A stretch of DNA of 64,000 nt, taken from positions 138,583,121-138,647,120 of the forward strand of contig NC_135504.1 of the NCBI RefSeq assembly GCF_052857255.1, written 5' to 3'. Origin of the DNA: Amblyomma americanum (taxonomy: Eukaryota; Arthropoda; Arachnida; Ixodida; Ixodidae). The first letter of the stretch is position 1. Every line of letters starts with the position of its first letter. This document shows positions 30,922 through 39,462 of the stretch, one piece after another. The position numbers and the translations under genes were made by a program. The notes below the pieces were generated by a model, which searched no databases, was not told where the DNA came from, and saw only the letters and a list, made by a program, of their open reading frames with translations.

Positions 30922-33368
30922 TTCGAGGGCGTTCTCATCAAACTTGCGCAGGTGGAGTAGAGGACTCTACTGGTCACGAATGCATGCGCCAGCCGCAAAG
31001 CGTCTCTGCACCATAACCCCCCGCGTTTGTTGGAAACCCGGCGGACCATCCGGCCCACCTGGTCCCCCACCTTGCGCAGTTTTGCTAGTGTGGTATCAGC
31101 CCGTCGATGTTTGTGGATAAGGAGACCAAGTACTCTAATCTCGTCGTGTTCGGGTATCGGGCCGCTGGCCAGAGATAGTTCCATTTTGGTGGCGCACTGA
31201 AGCGACGGGCGAATGTGCAGAAATTTGGATTTGGACGGTGAGCACTGAAGGCCGCAGCGGCGGGCGTAAGCGTCCACGATCTCCGCCCCTTGCTGCAGGT
31301 TGGCCTCAATGTCTCCAACCGATCCGTGTTTGGCCCAGATGGTTATGTCGTCGGCGTACAGCGCGTGCTGGATGCCTTCGACCTTCGCCAGCTGAGCCGG
31401 GAGTTTCATCATGGCTAGATTGAAAAGTAATGGCGAGAGGACCGCACCCTGTGGGGTTCCTCTCGTTCCCAGTTTATATGGGCCGTGTTCTTCGTCTTGT
31501 ATTCGGATGAAACTTCGTCGATCCGAGAGAAATTGCTTGATGTACTGAAACGTGTTATGTCCACAGTTCGTTTGGGAGAGATGTTGCAGGATGATTTCGT
31601 GTGTGACATTGTCGAAAGCCCCCTTCAAGTCAAGGGCGAGTACTGCCTTATCGTTGAAGGGATATTCGACAGGGTTGAGAATTTCTCGGTCGAGTTGAAG
31701 CAGAACATCCTGAGCGGACCTCTGCGGGCGGAAACCGAACATGGTGTCTGCGAATGTATGTTCATTTTCCAGAAACCCAGACAGCCTATCCCGCATCATG
31801 GTCTTCATCAGCTTTCCCGCGCAAGACGTGAGGGAGATGGGGCGGAGGTTGTCTGTGTTTATGGCTTTGCCGGCATTCGGAATGAAGGTTACCAGGGCGG
31901 TCTTCCATTCAATTGGTAGAGGTGCCTCACCAAGCCAGATCGAGTTGATGAAAGGGAGGAGGGTTTCGTAGGCGGGATCGGGAAGATTAGCAAGCATTTT
32001 CACAGTTATCTTGTCTCTGCCCGGTGCCGTTCCTCGTTTCATTTTAGCTAGGGCCGCCTTGAGATCATGCAACTGGAACGGTTGATCCAGATTCGCGTTC
32101 TCTGAACCTGCATACGAGAACGCGGGTCCTCCGGGGTCCTGCTTAGTGCAAAGATACTGGTCGCGCAGTTTGCATGCTAATTTTGACGTATTTCCATCGA
32201 AGCTATGAATAGCTCGTTGGAGATGTTTTTGTGTCTCGGCGCGGGTTTGAGTCGGGTCAATTAGGGCGCGGAAAAGGCGCCACGTGCTCCGGCTCGACAT
32301 TTGTCTGGCCGCCGTGTTGCAGCAGTCTACCCAGTTCGAGTCGGCGAGTTGAGCAGCGTACTCTGCCGCTCGCTGGGTGAGTTCGGCGATACGAATTTTG
32401 AGCTTTCTGTTACGTTTTTGGCGGCGCCATCTGCGGACGAGGCTTTGCCGCGCCTCCCAGAGGTGAGGAAGGTGGTTGTCCACCTCCGGAGTGGCCTCCG
32501 AGAGCTGAATTTGTGTTTCCACCGAACGAAGGTGTGTAACCAATCCTTGTACCCACGCGTGGTAGCCTTGTTCGTGGATAGACGCCGAATTGACGTAGTT
32601 TTGCCGGAACTTATTCCAGTCTGGAAGCCGAGCGTATGCGTGGGGTCTCGCCAATGGTTTAGTCCTTACGGTGGTATTGAAAAGGCAGTGGTCACTACCG
32701 AGGGTTTCCTCGGTGTTGATCCATTCTGCGTGTACAATGTTTTTGGTAAAGGTGAGATCCGGACATGTATCCCGGGTCACGGAATTACCCAGCCGCGTTG
32801 GATATGCAGGGTCAGTGTGAAGAGTCAGGCCCAGCGTGGACGCGAGTTCCGCTAGCTTGCGTCCCCGCTTCTCTTCACGCACGTATCCCCATAGTGTACT
32901 GTTGGCGTTGAAATCGCCCACAATCACCAGGGGGTCCCTGCCCGCAGCCTTTACAGCGCGGCTAAAGAGTGCTGCGAACGTTACATTTTTGAGTTTGGGG
33001 GAACAGTATATGTTGAGTACGTGGAGTGGTGCATCTTGTTTCTTGAGCGGAAGAAGTGTCACCATCGCATAGGAATATTCTGTGTAAAGTTCCAAGTCAA
33101 CTAGATTAGCCGTATAATTTTTATGCACGCAGACGCAGGAAGAGGGGTCCTGCTGAAAGGGGATGTAATTTGTGAGGGTGACGCCACTCCCTGGCTCCTG
33201 GAGGGCAACCACCGCGGGAAGAGAATCGAAAGTTGAAAGGTAAAGTCGGAGATCGGCCCTCTTTGCGCGAGAACGGAATCCCCGACAGTTCCACTGGACA
33301 ATTTGGACGGGGGTGGCCGAATTGGTTTTTGGGGAGCGCCTGATCATAGGGCTGCTCGCCATGGTCAT
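30918..33368 (-). CDS. LINE ORF2: AP endonuclease and reverse transcriptase
   Basis: 816 codons from ATGACCATGG. Endonuclease about residues 20-245: QIVQWNCRGFRS, ALQEPGSG, DFNANSTLWGY (catalytic Asp/Asn), TCPDLTFTKN, LGSDHCLF (catalytic SDH). RT about 440-760: MKRGTAPGRDKI, DNLRPISLTSCAGKLM, VLALDLKGAFDNVTH (first Asp), RGTPQGAVLSPLLFNL, ALYADDITIWAKHG (YADD), then the thumb up to the frameshift near 30960. The protein nicks target DNA and copies the LINE RNA there. All catalytic residues I can check are present. The true protein continues into the RNase H frame at 29809-30921. Confidence 0.92.
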   Translation of the reverse strand: MTMASSPMIRRSPKTNSATPVQIVQWNCRGFRSRAKRADLRLYLSTFDSLPAVVALQEPGSGVTLTNYIPFQQDPSSCVCVHKNYTANLVDLELYTEYSYAMVTLLPLKKQDAPLHVLNIYCSPKLKNVTFAALFSRAVKAAGRDPLVIVGDFNANSTLWGYVREEKRGRKLAELASTLGLTLHTDPAYPTRLGNSVTRDTCPDLTFTKNIVHAEWINTEETLGSDHCLFNTTVRTKPLARPHAYARLPDWNKFRQNYVNSASIHEQGYHAWVQGLVTHLRSVETQIQLSEATPEVDNHLPHLWEARQSLVRRWRRQKRNRKLKIRIAELTQRAAEYAAQLADSNWVDCCNTAARQMSSRSTWRLFRALIDPTQTRAETQKHLQRAIHSFDGNTSKLACKLRDQYLCTKQDPGGPAFSYAGSENANLDQPFQLHDLKAALAKMKRGTAPGRDKITVKMLANLPDPAYETLLPFINSIWLGEAPLPIEWKTALVTFIPNAGKAINTDNLRPISLTSCAGKLMKTMMRDRLSGFLENEHTFADTMFGFRPQRSAQDVLLQLDREILNPVEYPFNDKAVLALDLKGAFDNVTHEIILQHLSQTNCGHNTFQYIKQFLSDRRSFIRIQDEEHGPYKLGTRGTPQGAVLSPLLFNLAMMKLPAQLAKVEGIQHALYADDITIWAKHGSVGDIEANLQQGAEIVDAYARRCGLQCSPSKSKFLHIRPSLQCATKMELSLASGPIPEHDEIRVLGLLIHKHRRADTTLAKLRKVGDQVGRMVRRVSNKRGGLWCRDALRLAHAFVTSRVLYSTCASLMRTPSK

Positions 33369-33862
33369 TTAGATTGAGGAGGGGTTGTACTGACACTGCT
33401 CCGGAGCCAACACTCGCAGGAAGGGGGGTATCCTCCATACCAGAGAGTGAGCAGTTGTCGTCGTCGGCTGCCTCGGGGGTGCGTCTAGAAGTTTTGTGAG
33501 GGCGGCTGGGTAAGGAATCGCCGGGCCTGCGCGAGGAGCGCAAGGTATTCGCAATTTGTTGGGCAATCATCGCGGGGATTGTCTCTTGCAATTTGGAGAT
33601 GGCGTTTAAAATCATTGAAATTTGATTTTCTATAGCGGCGAATCGGGCCTCTGTGGCCCCGAGGCGGGCCTCGAATGCGGCCTCCAAACTTGTTACCGCC
33701 TTCGGTACCACGAGCTCACTCTCCATTACCTCAGCCGCGGGAGGCGAGGGGGGAGAAGAAGACTGGTTGATTTTAGATTCCAATTCGTTAATTTTCTTTA
33801 GCAGCATCTCATTTTGGGCCCCGGGTGCTGCTATTTGATCTTGCTCGGCGCTATGCGCCCAT
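33369..33862 (-). CDS. LINE ORF1 C-terminal part (coiled coil), frameshifted
   Basis: A frame open from about 33862 to 33121; the supported part ends near 33369, where ORF2 begins. It encodes LLKKINELESKI, then SLEAAFEARLGATEARFAAI and SKLQETIPAMIAQQI, amphipathic heptads typical of a coiled coil, and a charged tail. It follows the 426-codon ORF1 frame with a one-frame shift around 33850-33862, so originally the two were one protein. The decayed copy at 6440-7482 has the same order (knuckles, then coiled coil), which supports this. Confidence 0.7.
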
Positions 33863-35111
33863 GGAAAGGGAGTGGAAAGGGGGAGAGAGAAGCAGCCCCA
33901 CCCGAACCGCTCACCTGGTGGCCATTTTTGACTGCGTTGACCCAGGCCCTGGTATCACCGCACGTTTCTGTCGACTGTTTCGCCAGTCCGCCGTGTGGTG
34001 GCGACACCTTGGATGGTTGTTTTGCAGCACCTCCGGTAGGTGGGTTCTCGGTGTTGGAGATTTCCTGGCCATGCTGATCGCCGGGAGGCCCAAGATAGCG
34101 GCTTTTCTTCTTTGACGCCGTTTTTTTCTTTTTCGTCTTGGGTGTGCGGAATTTTGCTGCACAGTCACGAGAGTTGGTGGCATGGGAGCCACCGCACAGA
34201 GAACACCGGGGAACACAGTTGTGAGGAGCCCGCACCCCCTCCACTAGCGGAGCTTGGAATCCGCAGAGTCCACAGGTGTTCGATCGCAGGTTTGGACACG
34301 CATCAGCGCGATGCCCGACGACCCCACGCTGGCCGCACGCCGGGATAGTTTTGTAGTAGTTTCTCACAGAGACGACCATGTTGTCATAATGTACGTAAGG
34401 GGGCTTCTCCTTACCCGCGAAAGTGATGCGTGCTTTGTTGGATGTCCCGAACTTCCGGATTTCCAGGATGGTGCCGGCGCGCCAGCACACTCGGTCTTTA
34501 AGAGTTTCCGTGGTGTCCGAGTTACGGACCACGATCATGCCGTGGCACATGTTGCCGCCGTCTTGTGTTAGGTAACGCCGAAGCGGGATCGACCCATTGT
34601 CGGAATTTACTGCGAAGTCCCCGATAAGCTGGTCGGCCGCCTCGATGTCCGGGGTATGCACAATGATGAGGTTTTGCTCTCGTGAGGGTAGAACGGAGAT
34701 GGCGCGGGCCCGTTTCAACCCGAGGTACGCTGAAATGGCAGTGCCGTAGCCCGTTTCTGTGAACGCCTCGTGAAGAGAAACGCTTTTTCTGGGCTTTATA
34801 ACTATGACGTAGTCTTCAGGTGTCGGTTTGGGCATTGGACGCGGCTTCCACTTCGAGAACGCCTTGTCCTTGCTTCCCGTGGCGCGCGTCGCGGGTGCGT
34901 TCACGTTTCCGACCGACGAACCGGCGGCCGGGGCGGCGCCGAACGCCGCCATCTGGGCTTTGTCTTGGGAGCGGCGTGCAGCCGCTTGAAGCAAAGCCTG
35001 ACTCCGAATTTTGGGAGTAACCGTCGAATTTGAATCTGCGGTGGTGGTCACCGAGGTCCACAACATCGCCTCAGGGTCGTAGCCGCGCACTTCTTGCGCG
35101 GAAGTCGCCAT
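33831..35111 (-). CDS. LINE ORF1 (zinc-knuckle RNA-binding protein)
   Basis: 426 codons, starting ATGGCGACTT. Residues about 95-265 form a domain with PEDYVIVIKPRKSVSLHEAF, REQNLIIVHTPDIEAADQLI and GMIVVRNSDTTETLKDRVCW, seen in ORF1 of R1/I-like LINEs. Three Cys/His knuckles follow: CGQRGVVGHRADAC, CGLCGF...HNC, and CSLCGGSHATNSRDC. In the first, the second Cys (expected as C-x2-C) is Arg (CGT; one base from TGT). A basic KTKKKKTASKKK segment and a linker with RAWVNAVK follow. The frame then ends at 33831; the coiled coil lies in another frame. Expected role: coating the LINE RNA. Confidence 0.88.
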   Translation of the reverse strand: MATSAQEVRGYDPEAMLWTSVTTTADSNSTVTPKIRSQALLQAAARRSQDKAQMAAFGAAPAAGSSVGNVNAPATRATGSKDKAFSKWKPRPMPKPTPEDYVIVIKPRKSVSLHEAFTETGYGTAISAYLGLKRARAISVLPSREQNLIIVHTPDIEAADQLIGDFAVNSDNGSIPLRRYLTQDGGNMCHGMIVVRNSDTTETLKDRVCWRAGTILEIRKFGTSNKARITFAGKEKPPYVHYDNMVVSVRNYYKTIPACGQRGVVGHRADACPNLRSNTCGLCGFQAPLVEGVRAPHNCVPRCSLCGGSHATNSRDCAAKFRTPKTKKKKTASKKKSRYLGPPGDQHGQEISNTENPPTGGAAKQPSKVSPPHGGLAKQSTETCGDTRAWVNAVKNGHQVSGSGGAASLSPFPLPFHGRIAPSKIK

Positions 35112-35383
35112 CTTGTCCTCGGAGGGCCAATTCCACCAGGCCAGACGTTGGCGACGCCGTTAGGCTTAACGACGGCGCCGACGTGGTCGGTCGAAAAACG
35201 GCCGTAAATTTAGAGAAAGTCGGCCTACCTGGACGAATTCAGAGTCCAGCTGTTCCGCTTCGTTTTCCGGCTCGTTTGACGCCAGTTTTGCCGGGGTAGA
35301 ATGATTTAAGACGTGGCCCCAGCCGAAAATCGGCGGAGCCGAAGAGGCACACGTCTGCTCACGTCGCGCGCTCGCAGCGCCCC
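35112..35383 (-). other. 5' UTR and internal promoter region of the LINE
   Basis: The LINE begins GGGCGCTGCGAGCGCGCGAC at 35383 and has about 270 bases before the ORF1 ATG. Full-length LINEs carry an internal promoter here; no specific box was recognised. A second frame (minus, 35166-35540) crosses it but spans the element boundary and is not a gene. Confidence 0.6.
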
Positions 35384-35395
35384 TGCTAGGCTTGC
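35384..35395. repeat. 12-bp target-site duplication, right copy
   Basis: TGCTAGGCTTGC, the partner of 29714-29725. Confidence 0.85.
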
Positions 35396-36279
35396 TGTAG
35401 CGCGGTTGATAAGAAACCTTCAGAGCAATGAAAGATGAATAAAAGTAACAGGCATAAAAGTAAAACTCTCTTTTCCTGTACGAGTTCATATAATGTTCTT
35501 CAGCCCACGACAGCCCAAGAAAGTCAGTCGAACGAAACACCTTTGTGTAATAGAATGTATTATCAAAATGCGCAGTATATGCAGCTCAAGAAAATGGAAA
35601 ATAAAGACGCTAGCCCAAAAACCCAGGTCTACAACCTGAAGCGTAAGCAAGGTCTTGGGGAAAAATGATATTGAAAAAGGCAGACTTTTTTTTGTAAAAC
35701 ACGCTGTAGGCCAATCTTGTGCACAGCTTTGAGGAGACAAATAACACTCAGGCAAAGAGAAGCGCACGTACCATCGTTTTTTCTCTCGTCTATGTGCCGT
35801 TTGCTTCAGCGCTTCGTGTTTCCAGTTTTGTGTCTTTAATGGGCCACGGAAGGTAAATTGGAGTTGGTTTTCATTGCTGCGCTCGGATAACAAAGAAGCT
35901 GCTCCAGCTGAAGTCTGAGCATTATAGTTTTGCAAAGGCAGAAGAATGAAATACACACGCAGCCGTGATCGGCCGTAGATATAAGCAAAGTGCAAAGTTC
36001 TGTATGCGCGCATCCCTGGGGTTAGTCTTCAGTGCCTTTCCCTTTCAAGTGGTGAGCACGCACTCTATTTGGTCTTTAAATTCATCGACAGGATAAACAG
36101 GGTCTACTTTTAAATCCTGCAGTGTATTCCTTGCTGCCTGACAAACATGAATACAGACAGAAAGCGCCAGAGAACCCTCTTAACTGAAAGCAAAAAATGC
36201 TTCGAGGCATAGACCAACTATTAGCATTCAAGTTAAAGCGCAGTGAGGCCAACGGACACGGCAGACGAAATAACACAGG
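35396..36279. other. Unassigned sequence
   Basis: No domain in any frame. Frames on both strands around 35486-36013 overlap and look random. Confidence 0.5.
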
Positions 36280-36425
36280 CGCTTACTCGCAACGGGGCGT
36301 TTATTCAAAAAGCGCATTTTTTGAATAAACGCCCAGGTGTGAGTCAGCGCCTATGTTGTTTAGTCTGCTTTGTGCGTTGTCCAGAGTGCGGTTAAATTTT
36401 TCCATGGTGCCATACCAACTAGCTC
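36280..36425 (+). repeat. PLE-type terminal fragment with short inverted arms
   Basis: The core hairpin is GGGCGTTTATTCAAAAA (36295-36311) against TTTTTGAATAAACGCCC (36318-36334), exact over 17 bp, extended imperfectly to about 34 bp (ACACAGGCGCTTACTCGCAA against GTGTGAGTCAGCGCCTATGT). It then runs to GGTGCCATACCAACTAGCTC, which codes MVPYQLAQ. Same plan as 19639-19905 and 49631-50496. No TSD found. Confidence 0.7.
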
Positions 36426-36446
36426 AAATATCGATTCGACACGAAA

Positions 36447-36520
36447 CATTATTTATTTATTTATTTTTTTGAAATTCCTTACAGGCCCATTGGGCATTGT
36501 GTAAGGGGGGCGGAAAAAAG
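36447..36520 (-). repeat. 3' end of a CR1/L2-type LINE (-)
   Basis: ATTATTTATTTATTTATTTT followed by CCTTACAGGCCCATTGGGCA is the reverse complement pattern of the end at 17100-17203 (GCCCCACTGGGGCCC then the AAAT tail). How far the fragment extends rightward (perhaps to 37000) is unclear, because no ORF2 motif is readable. Confidence 0.5.
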
Positions 36521-37429
36521 ATATAATACAGTGCATTAATAACCAAAGGAAACAAAAGGAAACGTACGCGACGCAAAATAATTCACTACCATACAGGATA
36601 ATGTGCTCACCGAACGTGGAAACAAAGCGCGATTAAGGCAAACACGGAAACATGGCAAGCAAACATAAGTAAGAAAACATCCGAATGGCACGAGTGTAGC
36701 AGCAAAGCAAAGAACAATAATAGACTTGAACGTAGGTGTGCTAAATGACGGTTTCAGTGACGGATACCCTGATGCAGAAAGCTTCCGATATGTTGGAGAG
36801 TTGGTCCGTGTGCTTCAAAACAAAGCATGTGCGTGTACGCACAGCAAGGATGCACAATAACAGGAATATTCAGGAATAGTTAGGTGCCATTCTGAGAAAA
36901 ACAAGCTCCTCGCTAAACGTACGCTTGTACATTTCTCTGTCTAGTGGTGCGGGGGACGGTGGGGTTAACGGTAAGTGCGGTTAGACTTAGACTGGAATTT
37001 CTCAGCCTATGTCGCATTCTCTGTACAAAATTTAGCTCTTTTTAGTTCCCCAGGAGGCTGGTGACCAGCCATAATTTTCACAATGTCCAGAAAGGACATA
37101 TACGTTTCCATGCATTGCATAGAAACTGCGCAAACATCAACCTTTACAATCGCAAGCGACGAGCAATGAATTAAATTATTAAATCTGAACGCAAAAAACG
37201 CGGCGGAGAAAACAGCGACCAGGTGCGGGTTTCGATGCTCATTGCTTCCGGGTACCCACAGGTGATCGACTGTGTACAAACTTTCCCGTGGCCTGATGCT
37301 AGGCATATGTTGGGTGAAATTCTTGAAATATCGGTTGTTGACCCCACTTTGCGTAGATAAAAAAAAATCACCACAACATCATTTAGACCACATGGCAGAT
37401 TCGGCCCCTTGTGTATAGATTTTCCGTCA
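36521..37429. other. Unassigned sequence
   Basis: Possibly the body of the truncated minus-strand CR1-type fragment, but no motif could be read. Nothing else recognised. Confidence 0.35.
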
Positions 37430-37650
37430 AAAAAAGGGTGAGGTGGTCAAAGGCCCTTCCGTTCTCCAGTTATTTCACTCCCAGAAAAACTGAGCGCCAA
37501 GCTGCGAGAAATCTTGCAGCCACTTTAAAACGGATGGTTATCTGGCGGCACTAGGTATTGAACCAAGCTTCTCCCGAATGTGAGGCGGATACTCAACGAC
37601 AAGGCACTTGCATCCCGCTATGCACACACTTTCATACCACTGGATTACAG
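37430..37650 (-). repeat. tRNA-like SINE, third type (-)
   Basis: On the minus strand: TAGCGGGATGCAAGTGCC, TTGTCGTTGAGTATCCGCC, then GCTTGGTTCAATACCTAG (B-box-like GGTTCAATACC) and TGCCGCCAGATAACC. The spacing between the putative A and B regions fits a tRNA-derived head. The body would extend to about 37430. Confidence 0.45.
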
Positions 37651-39069
37651 ACGGCGCAATCATGGAAGCGGCCTAATTTGTCCTGTGGCCAGGTTCATCT
37701 GTTTGACTGATGTTCTCTTGGGCACTGGCAGGAAACTCGCGAGTTTTCAGAGGCACTCGCGGGGAGTCCAATGATCACGGAAAAAGTCTCCCTCTTAACC
37801 GTTAATGTAAAACAAGCTGCCGTCACGCGGTTGTAACAATGACACTTACGTGAACACTCGTTCCTGTGGCAAGCTGGTCTGTCCCTGTCACAGAGCACAG
37901 AGTGCAGCACAAAGCAATCTTCATCTTCTGTAGCCCATGATAGCGGGAAGACCCGACTATGTCCGTACCTGTCGGAGGGAGTGCGGCTTTGACAACAGAC
38001 ATTAGAGGAGAAAGAAAATACATTCAGCATATGCCCCCCCCCCCAAAAAAAAAAAAAAAACTCTTGCACAGTAAAAAAATGGCAAATAAGAAATGGTCAT
38101 TGCACTAGATAATGTTTCGTTAGTTATTACATTTTTATTTACTTCTTTACATACTCATATATCTATTTACTTATTACAGCAGTCAGGGTCTAGAGTACGT
38201 TCTAGAGGGGCGTGGGTACAAGAAAATTTTGTACAATCAAGTGAGGTACAAGAAAGAAGCACAGTCATGATGCAGATCCTTGTTAGAGGCTTCAATACAA
38301 TGCGACATTGTGACAAGTAGTCAAAGCGATCGTGGTGTGTTTTGGGTCAAGTGAGCACGGATGGAAGTTGACAAAGACAATGACGTCCAAAGCGCAGCGC
38401 AAATCAGGCGCACTGGGCACAGTGGCATTGCTTCGAATGTGAAGGCTGAATTTTAGCAAAGTCACTCTTCGAGGTCCTATTGTCGTGTTCGTCCCAAATA
38501 CTGTGTACTTGACATAGCACGCTTTGAAGGATTTCAGTTTCGCCGCTACATGAGGCAAGCGCCTCTCCTTGCAGCAGCGGATTTTCACCACCTGGCATTT
38601 CCTTTGAGTGTGCGGATGTGCACTTCAAAACAATGTGAGATGTGCATGACCCCCCTGCGCTGCTGAATACCGCGACTAAATCTCTATTTATGTCGATCGG
38701 GGTTATCTCTGACCAATCTCTGTGAATCTTGCGGCAAAATTGACTCCACTGATCACTTTTTACTCTTTTGCCGGTCATTCGCTAATCTCCATAGAATTTA
38801 CTAGGAGATCCCCCTGGCTCGACTAGGGCTTCCTCAATCTATTCCAATTCTACTCTCCTTCGGTCTAAGCGCCGAGGGATATGACTTGAAACCAGTGTGC
38901 GATTACATTAGCGAATATATAATTCCATCAGGCAGGTTCTTCTGCTAGAATGAGAATTCACTGCTTTTTCATTGCCGTTTATTTCTTTATTTTGTAACCC
39001 AATTCGAACCTACGACTCAAAATTATTCAGTTACTTCCTTGCCCCTGTGTGCCTTTGTATCAGCAATGC
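37651..39069. other. Unassigned sequence
   Basis: Holds a C(11)A(16) run at 38034-38060 and an otherwise featureless stretch; the frame at 38404-38778 (-) has no known domain. Confidence 0.45.
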
Positions 39070-39140
39070 ACGCTGGCCAATCCCCCGGCGTGGGTATGTT
39101 CCATTTAGCTTGAGGTGATCATCATCATCAGCGAAAAGCA
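39070..39140 (+). repeat. 3' end of an I-like LINE (+)
   Basis: GGCCAATCCCCCGGCGTGGG + TATGTTCCATTTAG resembles the conserved GGCCGATCCCC[A/T]GTGTGGGTATGTGCC of the LINE 3' UTR at 47715-47760, and it ends in a trinucleotide tail (ATC)n. A 5'-truncated copy. Confidence 0.6.
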
Positions 39141-39154
39141 CAGCGCATGAGCTG

Positions 39155-39451
39155 TTTCACAACAAAGGGGCAGCCCTTAGTTGCGAGGATCAGTTTAGAG
39201 AAATGCAGATATGCAAGCAACTAAATACTCTGGAAACTGAATATACTGCAGCCTATCTATTAGGATTGAGTGTTTACACTGTCGTAAGCTTTGAAAACGT
39301 CTAGCGTAACCGAAGAAGCGTACAGGCGTTGACGACGAGAATGGAGAATTCGACTCTCAAGATCAGCATCAAGATCAAGACGAAGCAGCTTGGCACTAAA
39401 CCCAAGGATACCATTTTGGAGCAGGCAGTTGCTGCTGCTAGACTTGCGCAA
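39155..39451 (-). pseudogene. I-like LINE RT fragment (-)
   Basis: Minus-strand translation gives DADLESRILHSRRQRLYASS + VTLDVFKAYDSVN, nearly the palm segment of LINE copy A (HADLDSRILLARRQRL...VTLDVAKAYDSVEHS, 41060-41160), and the following bases match the next 100 bp of A. It is placed head-to-head with the ORF2 start of copy A at 39452, so it is either a separate fragment or the inverted 5' end of A itself. Confidence 0.8.
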
Positions 39452-39462
39452 CCATAGCGTCG

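Larger units (their letters stand above)
29726..35383 (-). mobile_element. Near-intact, full-length RNase H-bearing LINE (I/R1-like)
   Basis: The element is 5,658 bp between perfect 12-bp duplications. Minus-strand order: about 270 bp of 5' UTR, ORF1 (zinc knuckles, then coiled coil; one frameshift), ORF2 with AP endonuclease and RT, RNase H plus a C-terminal Cys/His motif (separated by one frameshift), a short 3' UTR, and a tail AAGTTTTTCACACACACAC. All long frames are open, so only about two frameshifts separate it from a coding copy. That and the perfect TSD imply recent insertion. It is a likely relative of the active machinery that feeds this region. Confidence 0.9.

Noticed and set aside
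33121..33368. C-terminal extension of ORF1 overlapping ORF2
   Set aside because: The frame stays open by chance over ORF2 codons; the conserved coiled coil ends before 33369.
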